Shown here: piece by piece, positions 15,913 to 23,991 of the stretch
Layout of the letters: each line of letters starts with the position of its first letter
How positions within the stretch are numbered: position 1 is the first letter of the stretch
DNA from: a virus
Length of the DNA: 64,000 nucleotides
Direction: 5' to 3' (one strand)
IMG/VR virus record: IMGVR_UViG_3300037840_000041
Location: 1 to 64,000 of that record
Made by a program: the position numbers and the translations under genes
Notes under the pieces: model-generated
What the model was told of the DNA's origin: nothing
Seen by the model: the letters and a program-made list of their open reading frames with translations, nothing else
Database searches by the model: none

Positions 15913-16200
15913 TCAGTGAGCGGCGTCAGTCCCGATAACGGGATGCGCTGCTGCAGGTTCCTTTTGCGTGTCGGCCTCGGACTCGATACTGGCGAGAGCC
16001 GCGGTGGCCGCAGCCTTCATCTTGTCGTCGCCGTCGCGCTTGAGCGCGGTCAGGTATTCGACGAACTTGCCGCTCGCCTTCAGGAGGTTGCAGGTCGGGC
16101 AGAACGGCTTGGACCATTCCCAGTTGCCGTTTCCGGTGTGCTGCTTTTCCTTGATCATCGGCGACTGATGAATCTGGCAGGTCTCGTCTCCAAGGGACAT
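15913..16200 (-). CDS. Small Cys-pair protein
   Basis: 95 aa from ATG 16200, with GGAGGCTGAT ahead of it. It contains FCPTCNLLKASGK (one CxxC) and another Cys near the start, then an Ala-rich helical tail. The earlier start at 16314 would overlap the next gene by 113 nt and is rejected. Possible zinc binder; function unknown. Confidence 0.6.
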   Translation of the reverse strand: MSLGDETCQIHQSPMIKEKQHTGNGNWEWSKPFCPTCNLLKASGKFVEYLTALKRDGDDKMKAAATAALASIESEADTQKEPAAAHPVIGTDAAH

Positions 16201-16201
16201 A

Positions 16202-16414
16202 TCAGCCTCCAAGTTTGAGATCAGGATTGTCAAGCAGCTTACCGCTGGCGTCATAGCACCGAGGCCGCACTTCGCCCTCTCGTCTCTTGTCTTTCTCGAG
16301 AATCTTTCCGGCACCGCCGCATAGTGTGCACTCAGCCTCGGTGACCTTCACCGACAGATGCGCGCCGGGCATTATCGGCACAACGCCATGTCCAAGGCAG
16401 CGCGGGCACCTCAT
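16202..16414 (-). CDS. DnaJ-type zinc-knuckle small protein
   Basis: 70 aa. Two CxxCxGxG repeats are visible: CPRCLGHG near the start and CTLCGGAG at about residue 29, as in the DnaJ cysteine-rich domain. Such single-domain proteins are common in phages. It overlaps the coiled-coil gene upstream. The role may be zinc-dependent protein contact. Confidence 0.65.
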   Translation of the reverse strand: MRCPRCLGHGVVPIMPGAHLSVKVTEAECTLCGGAGKILEKDKRREGEVRPRCYDASGKLLDNPDLKLGG

Positions 16415-16839
16415 GCTAGTGCTCCGGTTGCAAGCTGGCGCGGCCGAAGCCGGTTCTCATCCTTGATCGTCGACAGGACATCGCGCTGCCGATCGCGCAG
16501 GCCGCGCTTGTCGGCCCACTCGCTCATTCGGCGAAGTGCCTTGCGGACGTTGATCACATCGCGGTCGTTGTCGCGGACGCAATCGACGTTGTGGCGATCA
16601 AGCAGATGCTCGCGGAGCGCGCCCAGCAGCAGCGCGTTGACGTCCATCAGCATCTCGACATCGGCCTCGAGAACAGCCACGCGGCCTTCGAGCCGCTCCG
16701 ATCGCTTGCCGAGCAACGCGCTATCGGCGAACCCGCCGACCGACTGCATCCGCTTGATGGTGTTGTCGACGATGCCGAGCCGCGACTTCAGATCGTTGAT
16801 CTGCTGGTCGATCGTGGTGGGCTTGCGGTCAGTCGCCAT
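16411..16839 (-). CDS. Coiled-coil hypothetical protein
   Basis: 142 aa, mostly helical. Residues 10-75 have heptad-like spacing of L, I, V and M (SRLGIVDNTIKRM, RLEGRVAVLEADVEMLMDV), then a charged helical region. No family recognised. Likely a small structural or oligomerising protein. Confidence 0.6.
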   Translation of the reverse strand: MATDRKPTTIDQQINDLKSRLGIVDNTIKRMQSVGGFADSALLGKRSERLEGRVAVLEADVEMLMDVNALLLGALREHLLDRHNVDCVRDNDRDVINVRKALRRMSEWADKRGLRDRQRDVLSTIKDENRLRPRQLATGALA

Positions 16840-17335
16840 ACGGCACCACCGCGACGGTAAACACGAGATGCTCGATCTCGGTGACCGACACCGCCATGTA
16901 AAGCTTGTTGCCGCAGGCGATGTTGAAAGCTTTGCCGACCGAGAATGCCGCGCCGATGTCGTCGGCTAGCAGCACGTCACGAGTCTTAAAAAACTGATAG
17001 CCGCCAGTGAGCAGCGGCGCTTGCAGCGCGTCAACCGCAAGATCGTGGTGGATCGGGCGACCAAGAGCTTCGACAATATCGGCGCGAATGTCGTCCGCTG
17101 TTTTTTCTTTCGGCCAGTCGATCTGCGGCGCAACCAAGCCATCGACAATATCTAGCATGGAGTACGTCGCTAGCGTGCCCGGCGTGACCGGCACAAAGTG
17201 CATGGGCCAGCCACCCTCGAAATAGAACGGTTCAACTTTTCCTGGCAGCGATCCACCGGGCCAGGAGTCCAAGCGCTCCATGGGCTTGCTCAGTATGTCA
17301 GCCTGCGAACCAAGCTTTGGATTGAGCGACATCAC
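16829..17335 (-). CDS. Hypothetical protein
   Basis: 168 aa, not recognised. It starts MMSL or MSL (ATG pair at 17335/17332). It contains aromatic-rich beta segments (VEPFYFEGGWPMHFVPV) and a helical stretch (TADDIRADIVEALG). It overlaps both neighbours by a few bases, in keeping with the operon. Confidence 0.55.
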   Translation of the reverse strand: MMSLNPKLGSQADILSKPMERLDSWPGGSLPGKVEPFYFEGGWPMHFVPVTPGTLATYSMLDIVDGLVAPQIDWPKEKTADDIRADIVEALGRPIHHDLAVDALQAPLLTGGYQFFKTRDVLLADDIGAAFSVGKAFNIACGNKLYMAVSVTEIEHLVFTVAVVPYGD

Positions 17336-17832
17336 TGTTCCCCCGGCCGAATGATCCGCGGCCGTTGCGGCATCGTCAGCTTCTTGCCGCTCGAGATCGC
17401 TTCGTCAATCCGAAGCCGCTTGCCGCCCTCGACCACCAGCATCTTGCCGATGTCGACCGCCATCTGGTTTTCAAAAACATACGTCGATTCGTTCGGCGTG
17501 TCAGGATCCAGCACCATCACGGTGCCCGGCAATCCCGCAACATGGCCGACGCTGAATTTCGTCGCCGGCGTCGCCGCCACGAGCTCGCTGCCGTTGGCGC
17601 GCGAATTCTGCCGCATCTGATTGAGGACGCCCTTGACGCCCAGCGCAAAGTCGCCGAGCGCCTCCAGCGAGGGGAAGTGAAGCCGAACCTGCTGGCCGGT
17701 GATCGTCCCGACGACGATCGCGCACTCGTTGCCCAAAGGATCGGCGCCATGCGCCAACGTGTCCCTGATCGAAAGCGTCGGCAGCTTCGCCTCAGCATGC
17801 AGATGTTTCGCGCAATCCGCTAGCGTGTTCAC
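17332..17832 (-). CDS. Hypothetical protein
   Basis: 166 aa, not recognised. It has a mixed alpha/beta pattern (AIVVGTITGQQVRLHF, helix, then TVMVLDPDTP and MLVVEGGKRLRI). It overlaps the genes on both sides. Probably cytoplasmic, since no leader or membrane helix is present. Confidence 0.55.
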   Translation of the reverse strand: MNTLADCAKHLHAEAKLPTLSIRDTLAHGADPLGNECAIVVGTITGQQVRLHFPSLEALGDFALGVKGVLNQMRQNSRANGSELVAATPATKFSVGHVAGLPGTVMVLDPDTPNESTYVFENQMAVDIGKMLVVEGGKRLRIDEAISSGKKLTMPQRPRIIRPGEQ

Positions 17833-18128
17833 CGCATGATCTCCGCCTGCAGTCTCGTGAGAGCGCCTTCCGCCGTGGCTGCAAATTCAAAATGACATTC
17901 CATATTAGAAGGCACATCCATCGGACCATCGCCAAGATGTTCCGATTTGGCGCACCACGCAATAAAGCCAGCGGATTGGCGGCAACGCCTCACCCTAAAG
18001 TACCAGCCACGTAGCCGCTCTCGCTTCTCCTCGTACCAAATTTCCTGCAACTGGTGCCGTAGACCAGCCCAATCTGTGCTCTCGGACTGCGCTTGCGGAT
18101 TGTGCTGACCGTTCGCGCCCTCGCTCAT
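17829..18128 (-). CDS. Hypothetical protein
   Basis: 99 aa. A hydrophilic N-terminus is followed by a Trp/Arg-rich segment (WYEEKRERLRGWYFRVRRC) and a C-terminal helix. The gene overlaps upstream and downstream genes by 4 nt. Not recognised. Confidence 0.5.
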   Translation of the reverse strand: MSEGANGQHNPQAQSESTDWAGLRHQLQEIWYEEKRERLRGWYFRVRRCRQSAGFIAWCAKSEHLGDGPMDVPSNMECHFEFAATAEGALTRLQAEIMR

Positions 18129-18322
18129 GCCGCGTTCCTGATCTCGGCCAAGCGCTGATGCAGCGCGGCTAGCTCAGCCTTGGCTTTGGCCATCTTGCGG
18201 TTCAGCGATCCGAGTTCGTCGATTATCATCTGCTCAAGCAACTCCGCGCCGGTCATCTTGCGCCCTGGCGGCGAGACTGGTCGGCGTTCGGCCCCGGCAT
18301 ACGGAACGAGCTTCGGTCGCAT
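18125..18322 (-). CDS. Small coiled-coil protein
   Basis: 65 aa. A basic Pro-containing N-terminus leads to a helix of about 40 residues (ELLEQMIIDELGSLNRKMA and on). It is the second gene of the leftward block that starts after the 18.8-kb control region. Not recognised. Confidence 0.5.
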   Translation of the reverse strand: MRPKLVPYAGAERRPVSPPGRKMTGAELLEQMIIDELGSLNRKMAKAKAELAALHQRLAEIRNAA

Positions 18323-18424
18323 CTCGCATTTCCTTTACGAGGTCCAGAATAAAATCTCGCACAATCGGCCGGCGCTGATAAGCGCCTGATGCCCCCGATG
18401 GATTAACTAATGTTGATTAGCAAA

Positions 18425-18589
18425 TCAAATTCTGCCGAGCAACAGCAGAATGAGCAGGATAACCACAACGAGGCCCAAGCCGCCGCCGACGCCATAGCCG
18501 CCACCGTAGAATGGCGACCCACCGATGCCGCTGAAGCCGCCGAGCAGGGCGATCACGAGAATGATCAAGATGATGGTTCCGATCGACAT
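18425..18589 (-). CDS. DUF3309-type membrane peptide
   Basis: 54 aa from ATG 18589, with AAGGAACCCCG ahead. Two hydrophobic helices (IGTIILIILVIALLGGF and GLGLVVVILLILLLLG) flank a Gly/Tyr-rich loop; this is the shape of the DUF3309 family, common in Rhizobiales genomes. It is first in the leftward block after the repeat-bearing control region. Inner-membrane location is expected; its role is unknown. It supports an alphaproteobacterial host. Confidence 0.75.
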   Translation of the reverse strand: MSIGTIILIILVIALLGGFSGIGGSPFYGGGYGVGGGLGLVVVILLILLLLGRI

Positions 18590-18687
18590 CGGGGTTCCTT
18601 TCCGCCCGCGCTCCGCGCGCGCCAACTCCCAGCGCTACCGCTTCTCACGCCGATGATCTCGCGGTCGCCATATGCCGACGCAACGAT

Positions 18688-18710
18688 GCCCGGGGATTTG
18701 CATCCCGGGC
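18688..18710 (-). other. GC hairpin in the leader of the DUF3309 gene
   Basis: GCCCGGG at 18688-18694 and CCCGGGC at 18704-18710 form a 7-bp stem with a 9-nt loop, about 100 nt upstream of the DUF3309 ATG and 100 nt from the repeat array. No U-run follows. It could be an attenuator or simply protect the transcript end. Confidence 0.35.
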
Positions 18711-18809
18711 ACCGTGCGGATCAGCAGACAGAGGGAGGTCGAAATACCGGCTAGGGCACTTCGCGGGCGCATTGAGTGTCCGGAACTGTCCGCTTGTCAA
18801 GAGGGGAGA

Positions 18810-18911
18810 CCGGGTACGAGAACCGGGTACGGAGCCGGGTACGGAGCCGGGTACGCGGTACATTTTGGAGGTTATGGCATTGAAAATGCAGAATTTATTT
18901 TTCGTACCCGG
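18810..18911. repeat. CCGGGTAC iteron array A
   Basis: CCGGGTAC starts at 18810, 18823, 18835 and 18847 (pitch 13, 12, 12), followed by CGCGGTAC and, after an AT-rich stretch, the inverted box GTACCCGG at 18904-18911. The distance from the last direct box to the inverted box is 57 bp. GTCAAG precedes the array at 18796. Region B at 30.2 kb repeats this layout. A binding array for a repressor or replication initiator is the simplest reading. Confidence 0.8.
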
Positions 18912-18940
18912 TTGGCGCAAAAATATTTGCATTGTGGCGG

Positions 18941-19591
18941 CTATTTGGCGCGATGCGCGGGGAACGCCGGTGCTGGCCCGGGCCTACCGCGCTCATGCGC
19001 CGGATCGCTTCCGATGCCCGTCAGCGGCCTCGCCCGCAGCTCCCGGCAGCATTCGCGCATGATCTCCTGGCCGCACAGCAGCCGCGCCAGTACCGCGCGC
19101 ACCTTGCTGCCTGGCCACACCTCCAACAACTGCGGTTGGATCAGCCCGAGCCGCCGCGCTATCGCGCGCGCCTCGCCATCCCAAAGCCGCTCGATCAACC
19201 GCGAGCAGCACAGTTCGTCGCGATCGGGTTCCTGATCAATCCGCTTATTGATGATGGTGCCATCGGGGAACACCACCAGCAGATTGCTATGGTAGATCAC
19301 CGCCGGATGATCACGCCACTTAGGATGCACGGCCAACCACACCTCGGGCAGGTAGAAATTATATTCGCGCATCTGAAGATCCAGCCGGCCATCGCCGATG
19401 CTGTCGCGCGGCCCCTTGATCTCGATGCCGACAATGTCGCTCGCATAGACGAACGCCAGATCGACGCGGCGGTTGCCCAGCGCGAGCTCGTGGATGACCC
19501 GGACGTCGGTGCCGCGGCGCTCCGCCATCCAGGCAATCAGCGCCACGCGCATCGCCTGCTCGGCCTTACCCGTGTTGCGACGGTCAGTCAT
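18941..19591 (-). CDS. PD-(D/E)XK-type nuclease
   Basis: 216 aa. Residues 30-60 contain VIHELALGNRRVDLAFV followed by IVGIEIKGPRDS: the E, D and ExK triad of a PD-(D/E)XK nuclease core (D44, then E-I-K near 56-58). A helical segment (REYNFYLPEVWLAV) follows as in this fold. The last 40 residues are Arg/Pro-rich. It overlaps the C5 methyltransferase stop, so the pair could look like a restriction-modification unit, but small nucleases of this kind are also common in phage replication modules. Confidence 0.65.
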   Translation of the reverse strand: MTDRRNTGKAEQAMRVALIAWMAERRGTDVRVIHELALGNRRVDLAFVYASDIVGIEIKGPRDSIGDGRLDLQMREYNFYLPEVWLAVHPKWRDHPAVIYHSNLLVVFPDGTIINKRIDQEPDRDELCCSRLIERLWDGEARAIARRLGLIQPQLLEVWPGSKVRAVLARLLCGQEIMRECCRELRARPLTGIGSDPAHERGRPGPAPAFPAHRAK

Positions 19592-20508
19592 GGCTTGAAC
19601 GTCACCGCGATATGCCGACTCAGCGGCAGCGGGATTTTCGCGATCATGGCGCTGGCAAATTTTCGGCCCGGAGATCCGCTTCGAAAGCGGCGCATGAGGG
19701 ATGGATTATCGGGGCCAAACCAAGTGCCACCACACTTCAACCCGTCCGCAGCAGTTGCCGTGAAACCACGTTGCCACATCGGGTCTCTACCATCTGGATT
19801 CCGACCCTTCCCGCTCGTGGTGTTGTGGGCAATCTTGAACCATGATCCGCCGTTGTTCTTGATCGCCTGCTTGCCTGCAGCACACGTAAAATCCTGACCG
19901 CGTTTCGTCCGATCGCTCCAATTCAGGCCGGGAGCTTTCACTCCGGTATGCGCCACAGCGGCCGATTGAAAAGATTTGCCGCTGCCGTCAAAACGGAATG
20001 AGGGCACCTTCGGCATCGCCGGCATCGCCGGCATCGCCGGAACGTCGCCCCACAGATAAAAACTCCCAAAGGATGCCCGGGCACGTCCGACAAACTTCTG
20101 CGCACCGCGCACGTTCTCAACAATGAGCGGAATATGCCGTCCGGCCGCTTCGCAGGCTTCGCGCTGGATTCGGAAGCACGCGTCGAACAGCTCATTGCTC
20201 GGCGGCGGCAGGGCCTTCGCCTTTTTCCATGGCATCGCGCGGTAGCTGTACTCTTGGCACGGAGGCGAAGCGACGATCAACGCGGCGTGCCGGAATTGCG
20301 AGCCGTGCAGCGTCCGAACATCTTGGAGGATCAACTCGCCAGGATACCGATGCTCTCCATATTCGTGCCGCTCAATGTCGTAGCCGATCACGCGCCAACC
20401 TTCGCCGAGCAAGCCTTCGGCCCAACCGCCGAGTCCGCAAAATAAATCTACGGCGAGCGGGCGATCATCAACCGCCAACAGAAGATCAATAGCAGTCGGC
20501 GTTCTCAC
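19588..20508 (-). CDS. DNA C5-cytosine methyltransferase
   Basis: 306 aa from GTG 20508, which overlaps the HNH stop (GTGA); a longer frame to 20853 is a shadow. Motif I is FCGLGGW (23-29), the catalytic motif IV PPCQEYS (82-88, Cys84), and motif VI ENVRG (130-134). The recognition region includes a PAM tripeptide repeated three times (9-bp DNA repeat at 20012-20038). The C-terminal motif IX/X part is short. It would methylate cytosine in phage DNA, likely against host restriction. Confidence 0.85.
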   Translation of the reverse strand: MRTPTAIDLLLAVDDRPLAVDLFCGLGGWAEGLLGEGWRVIGYDIERHEYGEHRYPGELILQDVRTLHGSQFRHAALIVASPPCQEYSYRAMPWKKAKALPPPSNELFDACFRIQREACEAAGRHIPLIVENVRGAQKFVGRARASFGSFYLWGDVPAMPAMPAMPKVPSFRFDGSGKSFQSAAVAHTGVKAPGLNWSDRTKRGQDFTCAAGKQAIKNNGGSWFKIAHNTTSGKGRNPDGRDPMWQRGFTATAADGLKCGGTWFGPDNPSLMRRFRSGSPGRKFASAMIAKIPLPLSRHIAVTFKP

Positions 20509-20951
20509 CGTTGCGCCCCGCGCTCCGTGTGAAACAAGATCACCAGCTTCGCATTGTGCTCGTCGCCGGATAGGCCGTACAGCACAAGCGCCAGCAAGAA
20601 CGGGTCGATGCCGAACCATCGCCAGAACGCGAGCTCGTTCATCGAATGCTGGATGTCGTGATGGCCTCGACAAAGAGGCAACAACCAATGATCGTCCGCA
20701 GTCTCGCCGCCACCTAGTTCGCGCTTGCCGTGCAGTTCGCTCGCCGCGCGGATGTGCGCGGGATCGACCACGCCAAAGAGGAACGGCTTGCGGTCGCCGT
20801 TGCGCGCGCCAGGGATAGGTATCGATCGTGCCGGCGAGACACAGCACACGCACGGCAGGCGCTTGATGAAGCTCTTGTGGCTTTCGCGGCGCTCGCGCGG
20901 CCGGCGGAACGGCTGCAGCTGGAAACCGCCCTCGGGGACAATGCGCGCCAT
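20505..20951 (-). CDS. HNH-type nuclease (DUF968-like)
   Basis: 148 aa. It has PCVCC at about residue 34, VDPAHIRA at 62 and LLPLCRGHHDIQH at about 90: the paired Cys and His arrangement of an HNH/DUF968 nuclease. The C-terminal helices (FWRWFGIDPFLLAL) are typical. Related proteins are thought to act in phage recombination or as ninB-type junction enzymes. It lies directly upstream of the C5 methyltransferase. Confidence 0.75.
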   Translation of the reverse strand: MARIVPEGGFQLQPFRRPRERRESHKSFIKRLPCVCCVSPARSIPIPGARNGDRKPFLFGVVDPAHIRAASELHGKRELGGGETADDHWLLPLCRGHHDIQHSMNELAFWRWFGIDPFLLALVLYGLSGDEHNAKLVILFHTERGAQR

Positions 20952-21149
20952 CTACATCTGCCTCCGCTTGATAGTTTCGGCGGATGCGGTGTCAGCGGCT
21001 TCCAGTTCGGCAAAAATCTTAATCGCCTGCTCTAGATCGGCGAATGTGTCGTCGAAAAACAGACGCAAAGCCAAGCTCTGAGCGCTCTCGCCTTCTGGCC
21101 ATTCCTCCATCATGATTCTGGCCATCTCGGCCGCGCGTTGGGTTGCCAT
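20952..21149 (-). CDS. Small acidic helical protein
   Basis: 65 aa from ATG 21149, which overlaps the upstream methyltransferase stop (TGATG); the frame extends further upstream only as shadow. It is acidic and helical (LALRLFFDDTFADLEQAIKI). No family recognised. The next ATG follows its TAG directly. Confidence 0.55.
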   Translation of the reverse strand: MATQRAAEMARIMMEEWPEGESAQSLALRLFFDDTFADLEQAIKIFAELEAADTASAETIKRRQM

Positions 21150-21949
21150 CAGATCGCCATCCTGTATTGCCCGCGCGCGGTGCGCTCGCCGACGCGCTGC
21201 AGGATCTTCCGGACCTGCTCGCGCGCAAACTTGCGCCCTTGCGCCTTGTGATGAAATCGAACTGCCTCCCACACGGCGGCCACCGCCACCGGGCCTTCGG
21301 CCTCGGTCAGCACGCCAACGATAAGCTCGCACCATGTGACATCCCGGAACGCGGCACCGAGAACGCTGCGGTTCCAGATCAACGGAATGAACTGGCCGGC
21401 GATACCGCTGGCCCGAAGGATGTCCGCGTTGTCGTCCCCATAGGCGATCAGCGCGGTCGGCCCGCCGGCATTGCCCGGCGCACGGTCGCCCGCCAAGAAC
21501 GTCTTGCCGCAGGCAGGCCGACCGTTGACCCACTTCAGCTCCGAATAGCCCTCGCCGATGTGGAAGTGGATGCGGCCGAACATCAGCAGCACCGCGTGCG
21601 CGCGTTGCCAGATGGAGCGAACCCACGCCGCGGTCTCTGTGCGCGCGAAGATCAGCCACGTCCCGTTGCCATGATCAGCCGCGCGCGAAAGCCATGGCTC
21701 GATCTCGCCGGTGCCATAGGGCGGATTGCCGAAGACGCGCCATTCCGGCGGCCACTCTTTCGACAGGCCATCGTCGAGAATTGTATAGGTTCGGAGCGCA
21801 GTTGGGTAAGGCTGTTCAATCGGTGCACAAGGATCGAGCCCGTAAGATTGCCAGCCGCCTGTCCGCTCGATCGTATCGGGCGGCGTCAACCATTCGACAG
21901 TGCGTGACGCTTGGGATTGATGCCCACCGATGCCCTTAGAGTTCGCCAT
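21149..21949 (-). CDS. Phage N6-adenine DNA methyltransferase
   Basis: 266 aa. The pattern W.TPP near 20, GLDPCA at 37, DDGL at 59 and GNPPYG at 74-79 is that of the phage N6A-methyltransferase family (Dam-like), with NPPY the catalytic motif IV. SAM binding would be by the following GTWLIFARTETAAW strand/helix. It methylates adenine in phage DNA. The C-terminal 60 residues are an added helical part (KFAREQVRKILQRVG) perhaps involved in DNA binding. Confidence 0.85.
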   Translation of the reverse strand: MANSKGIGGHQSQASRTVEWLTPPDTIERTGGWQSYGLDPCAPIEQPYPTALRTYTILDDGLSKEWPPEWRVFGNPPYGTGEIEPWLSRAADHGNGTWLIFARTETAAWVRSIWQRAHAVLLMFGRIHFHIGEGYSELKWVNGRPACGKTFLAGDRAPGNAGGPTALIAYGDDNADILRASGIAGQFIPLIWNRSVLGAAFRDVTWCELIVGVLTEAEGPVAVAAVWEAVRFHHKAQGRKFAREQVRKILQRVGERTARGQYRMAI

Positions 21950-22328
21950 GGGCCATCCTGTCGCAAAAGTCGTAAAGCGTTTCTATCTGGTCGAACCAGA
22001 CGACGTCTTCGCCGCCGACCGTGCCGTTCACGGTCCCCTTCATTATTTCCTCGTAGCCCGCTCGAAGCTTTGCATTTTCTGGAATCAGCTGGCTGACGCG
22101 CCGCGCGAGCGCGCAATCGACGCGCCTGATGCGTTCCTCGTCCGGTTTCTTAAGAGCGGCGAGTTCAGCCTGCAGATCGCTGTGGCGTTTCATGCATCTG
22201 GCTAGCGCGTCAGAATATCCTTTGAGTTCGTAGGCTATCCTCGGATGGCACCACAAGAAAATCCTCACGACTGTAGTCCGGATGATGCCATAGCCGAGAA
22301 ACCGCGGATCGAGGCGCTCGCCGATCAT
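21936..22328 (-). CDS. Hypothetical protein
   Basis: 130 aa with a hydrophobic N-terminal 30 residues (GYGIIRTTVVRIFLW) that may associate with the membrane, then a coiled-coil stretch (DLQAELAALKKPDEERI) and an acidic end. No family recognised. It overlaps both neighbours. Confidence 0.5.
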   Translation of the reverse strand: MIGERLDPRFLGYGIIRTTVVRIFLWCHPRIAYELKGYSDALARCMKRHSDLQAELAALKKPDEERIRRVDCALARRVSQLIPENAKLRAGYEEIMKGTVNGTVGGEDVVWFDQIETLYDFCDRMAHGEL

Positions 22329-23293
22329 GTTGGAGCCCTTCCATCGCGCTTGAGGCCTTCAACAATCACTTTAACGGCCTCCTTCCTTTGTCGGTAGAAG
22401 GTCTGCCGCTGGACTCCTAATTGCACACACTTTTTCGATATCGGGACGCCCCACGCGCGCCACATCGATCCAAGGTTCACAAACATCGGAAGATCGGTCG
22501 GCAAGCCACTGAGATATCTCGCTGACCACGCCAGCGCATCCTCCATGCGCCGAACTTCCTCAGTTGATGGTGGGCCTTCTGATCGAATGAGCCGTCCGAT
22601 GGCCTTGCGCAGCGATCGGTTGCCCGCCTGGGCGACCAGATCGGACATCTCGCGGACGATCGCCGGCATGGCGTTGCCGAACTGCCGCGGCCCGCGGTGG
22701 CGATCGGCTGTGCGGAACAGCGTCCGGAAGGCCTCGTCCATCCGGGCTTCGACCAGCTGCTCGGTCCATTCCGGCCCGCGTACCGATGCCCGGGCCACAC
22801 GGGCCCGCTCAGCGGCCTTGCGTCGGCTGACGGACAGATCATCATCTGTCCGGACAATCGCCCTTGTGGCGAACGCTGAGGGCGCACTGGCGGCCTCGGC
22901 AATCTGTTCGGCGGTCAGTTCGGGGACTTCCTCGGGCAACGGCGCCAGCACATCGTCCGGATCGATATCGGCGCGCCGGCCCGTCGCCGCATCAAGCGGC
23001 CACTGGCGTTCCTTGAGCCGTTCCTCGATCCGCCGCTTCTGCCGACCAGCACGCTTTTGCGGCGGCAGATGTGTATCGGTCGTCAGCCAGGCGGTTGCCT
23101 TCTGGTCGGGCGCAGGCTTGGGCGGCGGCAACTTCCGGCTGGCGAGCTTGCGCGCGCGGGCGGCTTCACGTAGCGCCTTGGCCTCGGCCTTTCGGCGACG
23201 ACGATCTTCCCGCGCGTTTTTCAGTTCGCGCTTGGCATCTTCCGTTGGTGGTGTCCGTTCGACCATTTCCATTTCCGCATCGCTCCCTATCAT
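22325..23293 (-). CDS. Putative DNA-binding protein with C-terminal HTH
   Basis: 322 aa. The first 110 residues are very basic and helical (EDRRRRKAEAKALREAARAR). The C-terminal 80 residues hold a helix bundle ending WRAWGVPISKKCVQLGVQR followed by TFYRQRKEAV, an HTH-like element resembling the DUF6362 type found in alphaproteobacterial phages. It sits between two methyltransferase genes and could regulate replication or packaging genes. The family link is weak. Confidence 0.5.
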   Translation of the reverse strand: MIGSDAEMEMVERTPPTEDAKRELKNAREDRRRRKAEAKALREAARARKLASRKLPPPKPAPDQKATAWLTTDTHLPPQKRAGRQKRRIEERLKERQWPLDAATGRRADIDPDDVLAPLPEEVPELTAEQIAEAASAPSAFATRAIVRTDDDLSVSRRKAAERARVARASVRGPEWTEQLVEARMDEAFRTLFRTADRHRGPRQFGNAMPAIVREMSDLVAQAGNRSLRKAIGRLIRSEGPPSTEEVRRMEDALAWSARYLSGLPTDLPMFVNLGSMWRAWGVPISKKCVQLGVQRQTFYRQRKEAVKVIVEGLKRDGRAPT

Positions 23294-23991
23294 AGGTCCA
23301 AATTTTCCTGGCGCATCGGCCTCGGCGCTTCGATGAACAAATCCGGCCGCGCCAGCGCGTCGGCGATGCGGCGGCAGGCGACCTCAAAATACTTCGGCAC
23401 GATCTCGATGCCGATGAACTTGCGGCCTAGTTTGACGGCGGCAACGCCCGTGGTGCCGGAGCCCATGAAGGGGTCGAGGATCAGAGTCGCAGTGGGGGGT
23501 AGGAGCTTTATACACCATCGCATCAAGTCGACCGGCTTTTGAGTCGGACACCAGCGCTCTTTGCCGCCGCCTTTCTCACTCGCTTTGCAGATGCCTTTCC
23601 ACAAATGCGAGAAGATGCGATCTTTACCGCGCCCTTTTTGCCAAGCGAACTCGACATCGGAGAAACTATCGAACGCTTCCATCCCGGCTAACTTATCCCA
23701 CGCGAGCCAACAGCCGTGAGGCAAGCGCGACGCATAATGATTGCCTCCCCACAAGATGACCTCTTCAAAGTCCAAAAATGGCGCGGGATCGAAGGGCTCG
23801 GTGTCACCCTCGATTGCTTCAATATTCCTAACGTGGTGTTTGCCCTTGCCGCCTGATCCTTTGCTGTAGCCAATCCCATATGGCGGATCAGTCACCACGG
23901 CATCGACCTTGCCAAGATCAGGCAATATCTCCCGGCAATCTCCGAGGTAAAGCGTAACGCCTTCGGCGAGATGTTCGACGCGCGGGTTCAT
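23290..23991 (-). CDS. DNA methyltransferase (N6-adenine/N4-cytosine, beta class)
   Basis: 233 aa. DPPYGIGYS at 35 is catalytic motif IV and LDPFMGSGTTG at 172-182 is the SAM-binding motif I, in the beta-class order. A short target region lies between (WAWQKGRGKDR-like). Compact size is common in phages. It overlaps the primase stop and the HTH gene start. The specificity cannot be read from sequence; a CcrM (GANTC) type is not clearly supported. Confidence 0.88.
   Translation of the reverse strand: MNPRVEHLAEGVTLYLGDCREILPDLGKVDAVVTDPPYGIGYSKGSGGKGKHHVRNIEAIEGDTEPFDPAPFLDFEEVILWGGNHYASRLPHGCWLAWDKLAGMEAFDSFSDVEFAWQKGRGKDRIFSHLWKGICKASEKGGGKERWCPTQKPVDLMRWCIKLLPPTATLILDPFMGSGTTGVAAVKLGRKFIGIEIVPKYFEVACRRIADALARPDLFIEAPRPMRQENLDL

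Larger units (their letters stand above)
18590..18940. promoter_or_regulatory. Intergenic control region A (351 bp, no gene)
   Basis: This gap separates the methyltransferase/nuclease block from the small-gene and head block. It contains the CCGGGTAC array, the inverted box and a GC hairpin. It is AT-richer than its surroundings around 18870-18930. A leftward promoter for the DUF3309 gene onward is expected here, but no clear -35/-10 pair could be picked. Confidence 0.6.

Noticed and set aside
18810-18861. CCGGGTAC repeats as a CRISPR array
   Set aside because: Repeat units are only about 8 bp with 4-5 bp between; no spacers of CRISPR length and no cas genes.
20012-20038. Three tandem GGCATCGCC units as a repeat element
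   Set aside because: They are in-frame codons for a PAM tripeptide repeat in the C5 methyltransferase; noted there but not a separate element.
19588-20853. 421-aa version of the C5 methyltransferase
   Set aside because: The extra 115 residues are Arg-rich and read over the HNH gene; the GTG at 20508 overlaps the HNH stop and leaves all motifs intact.
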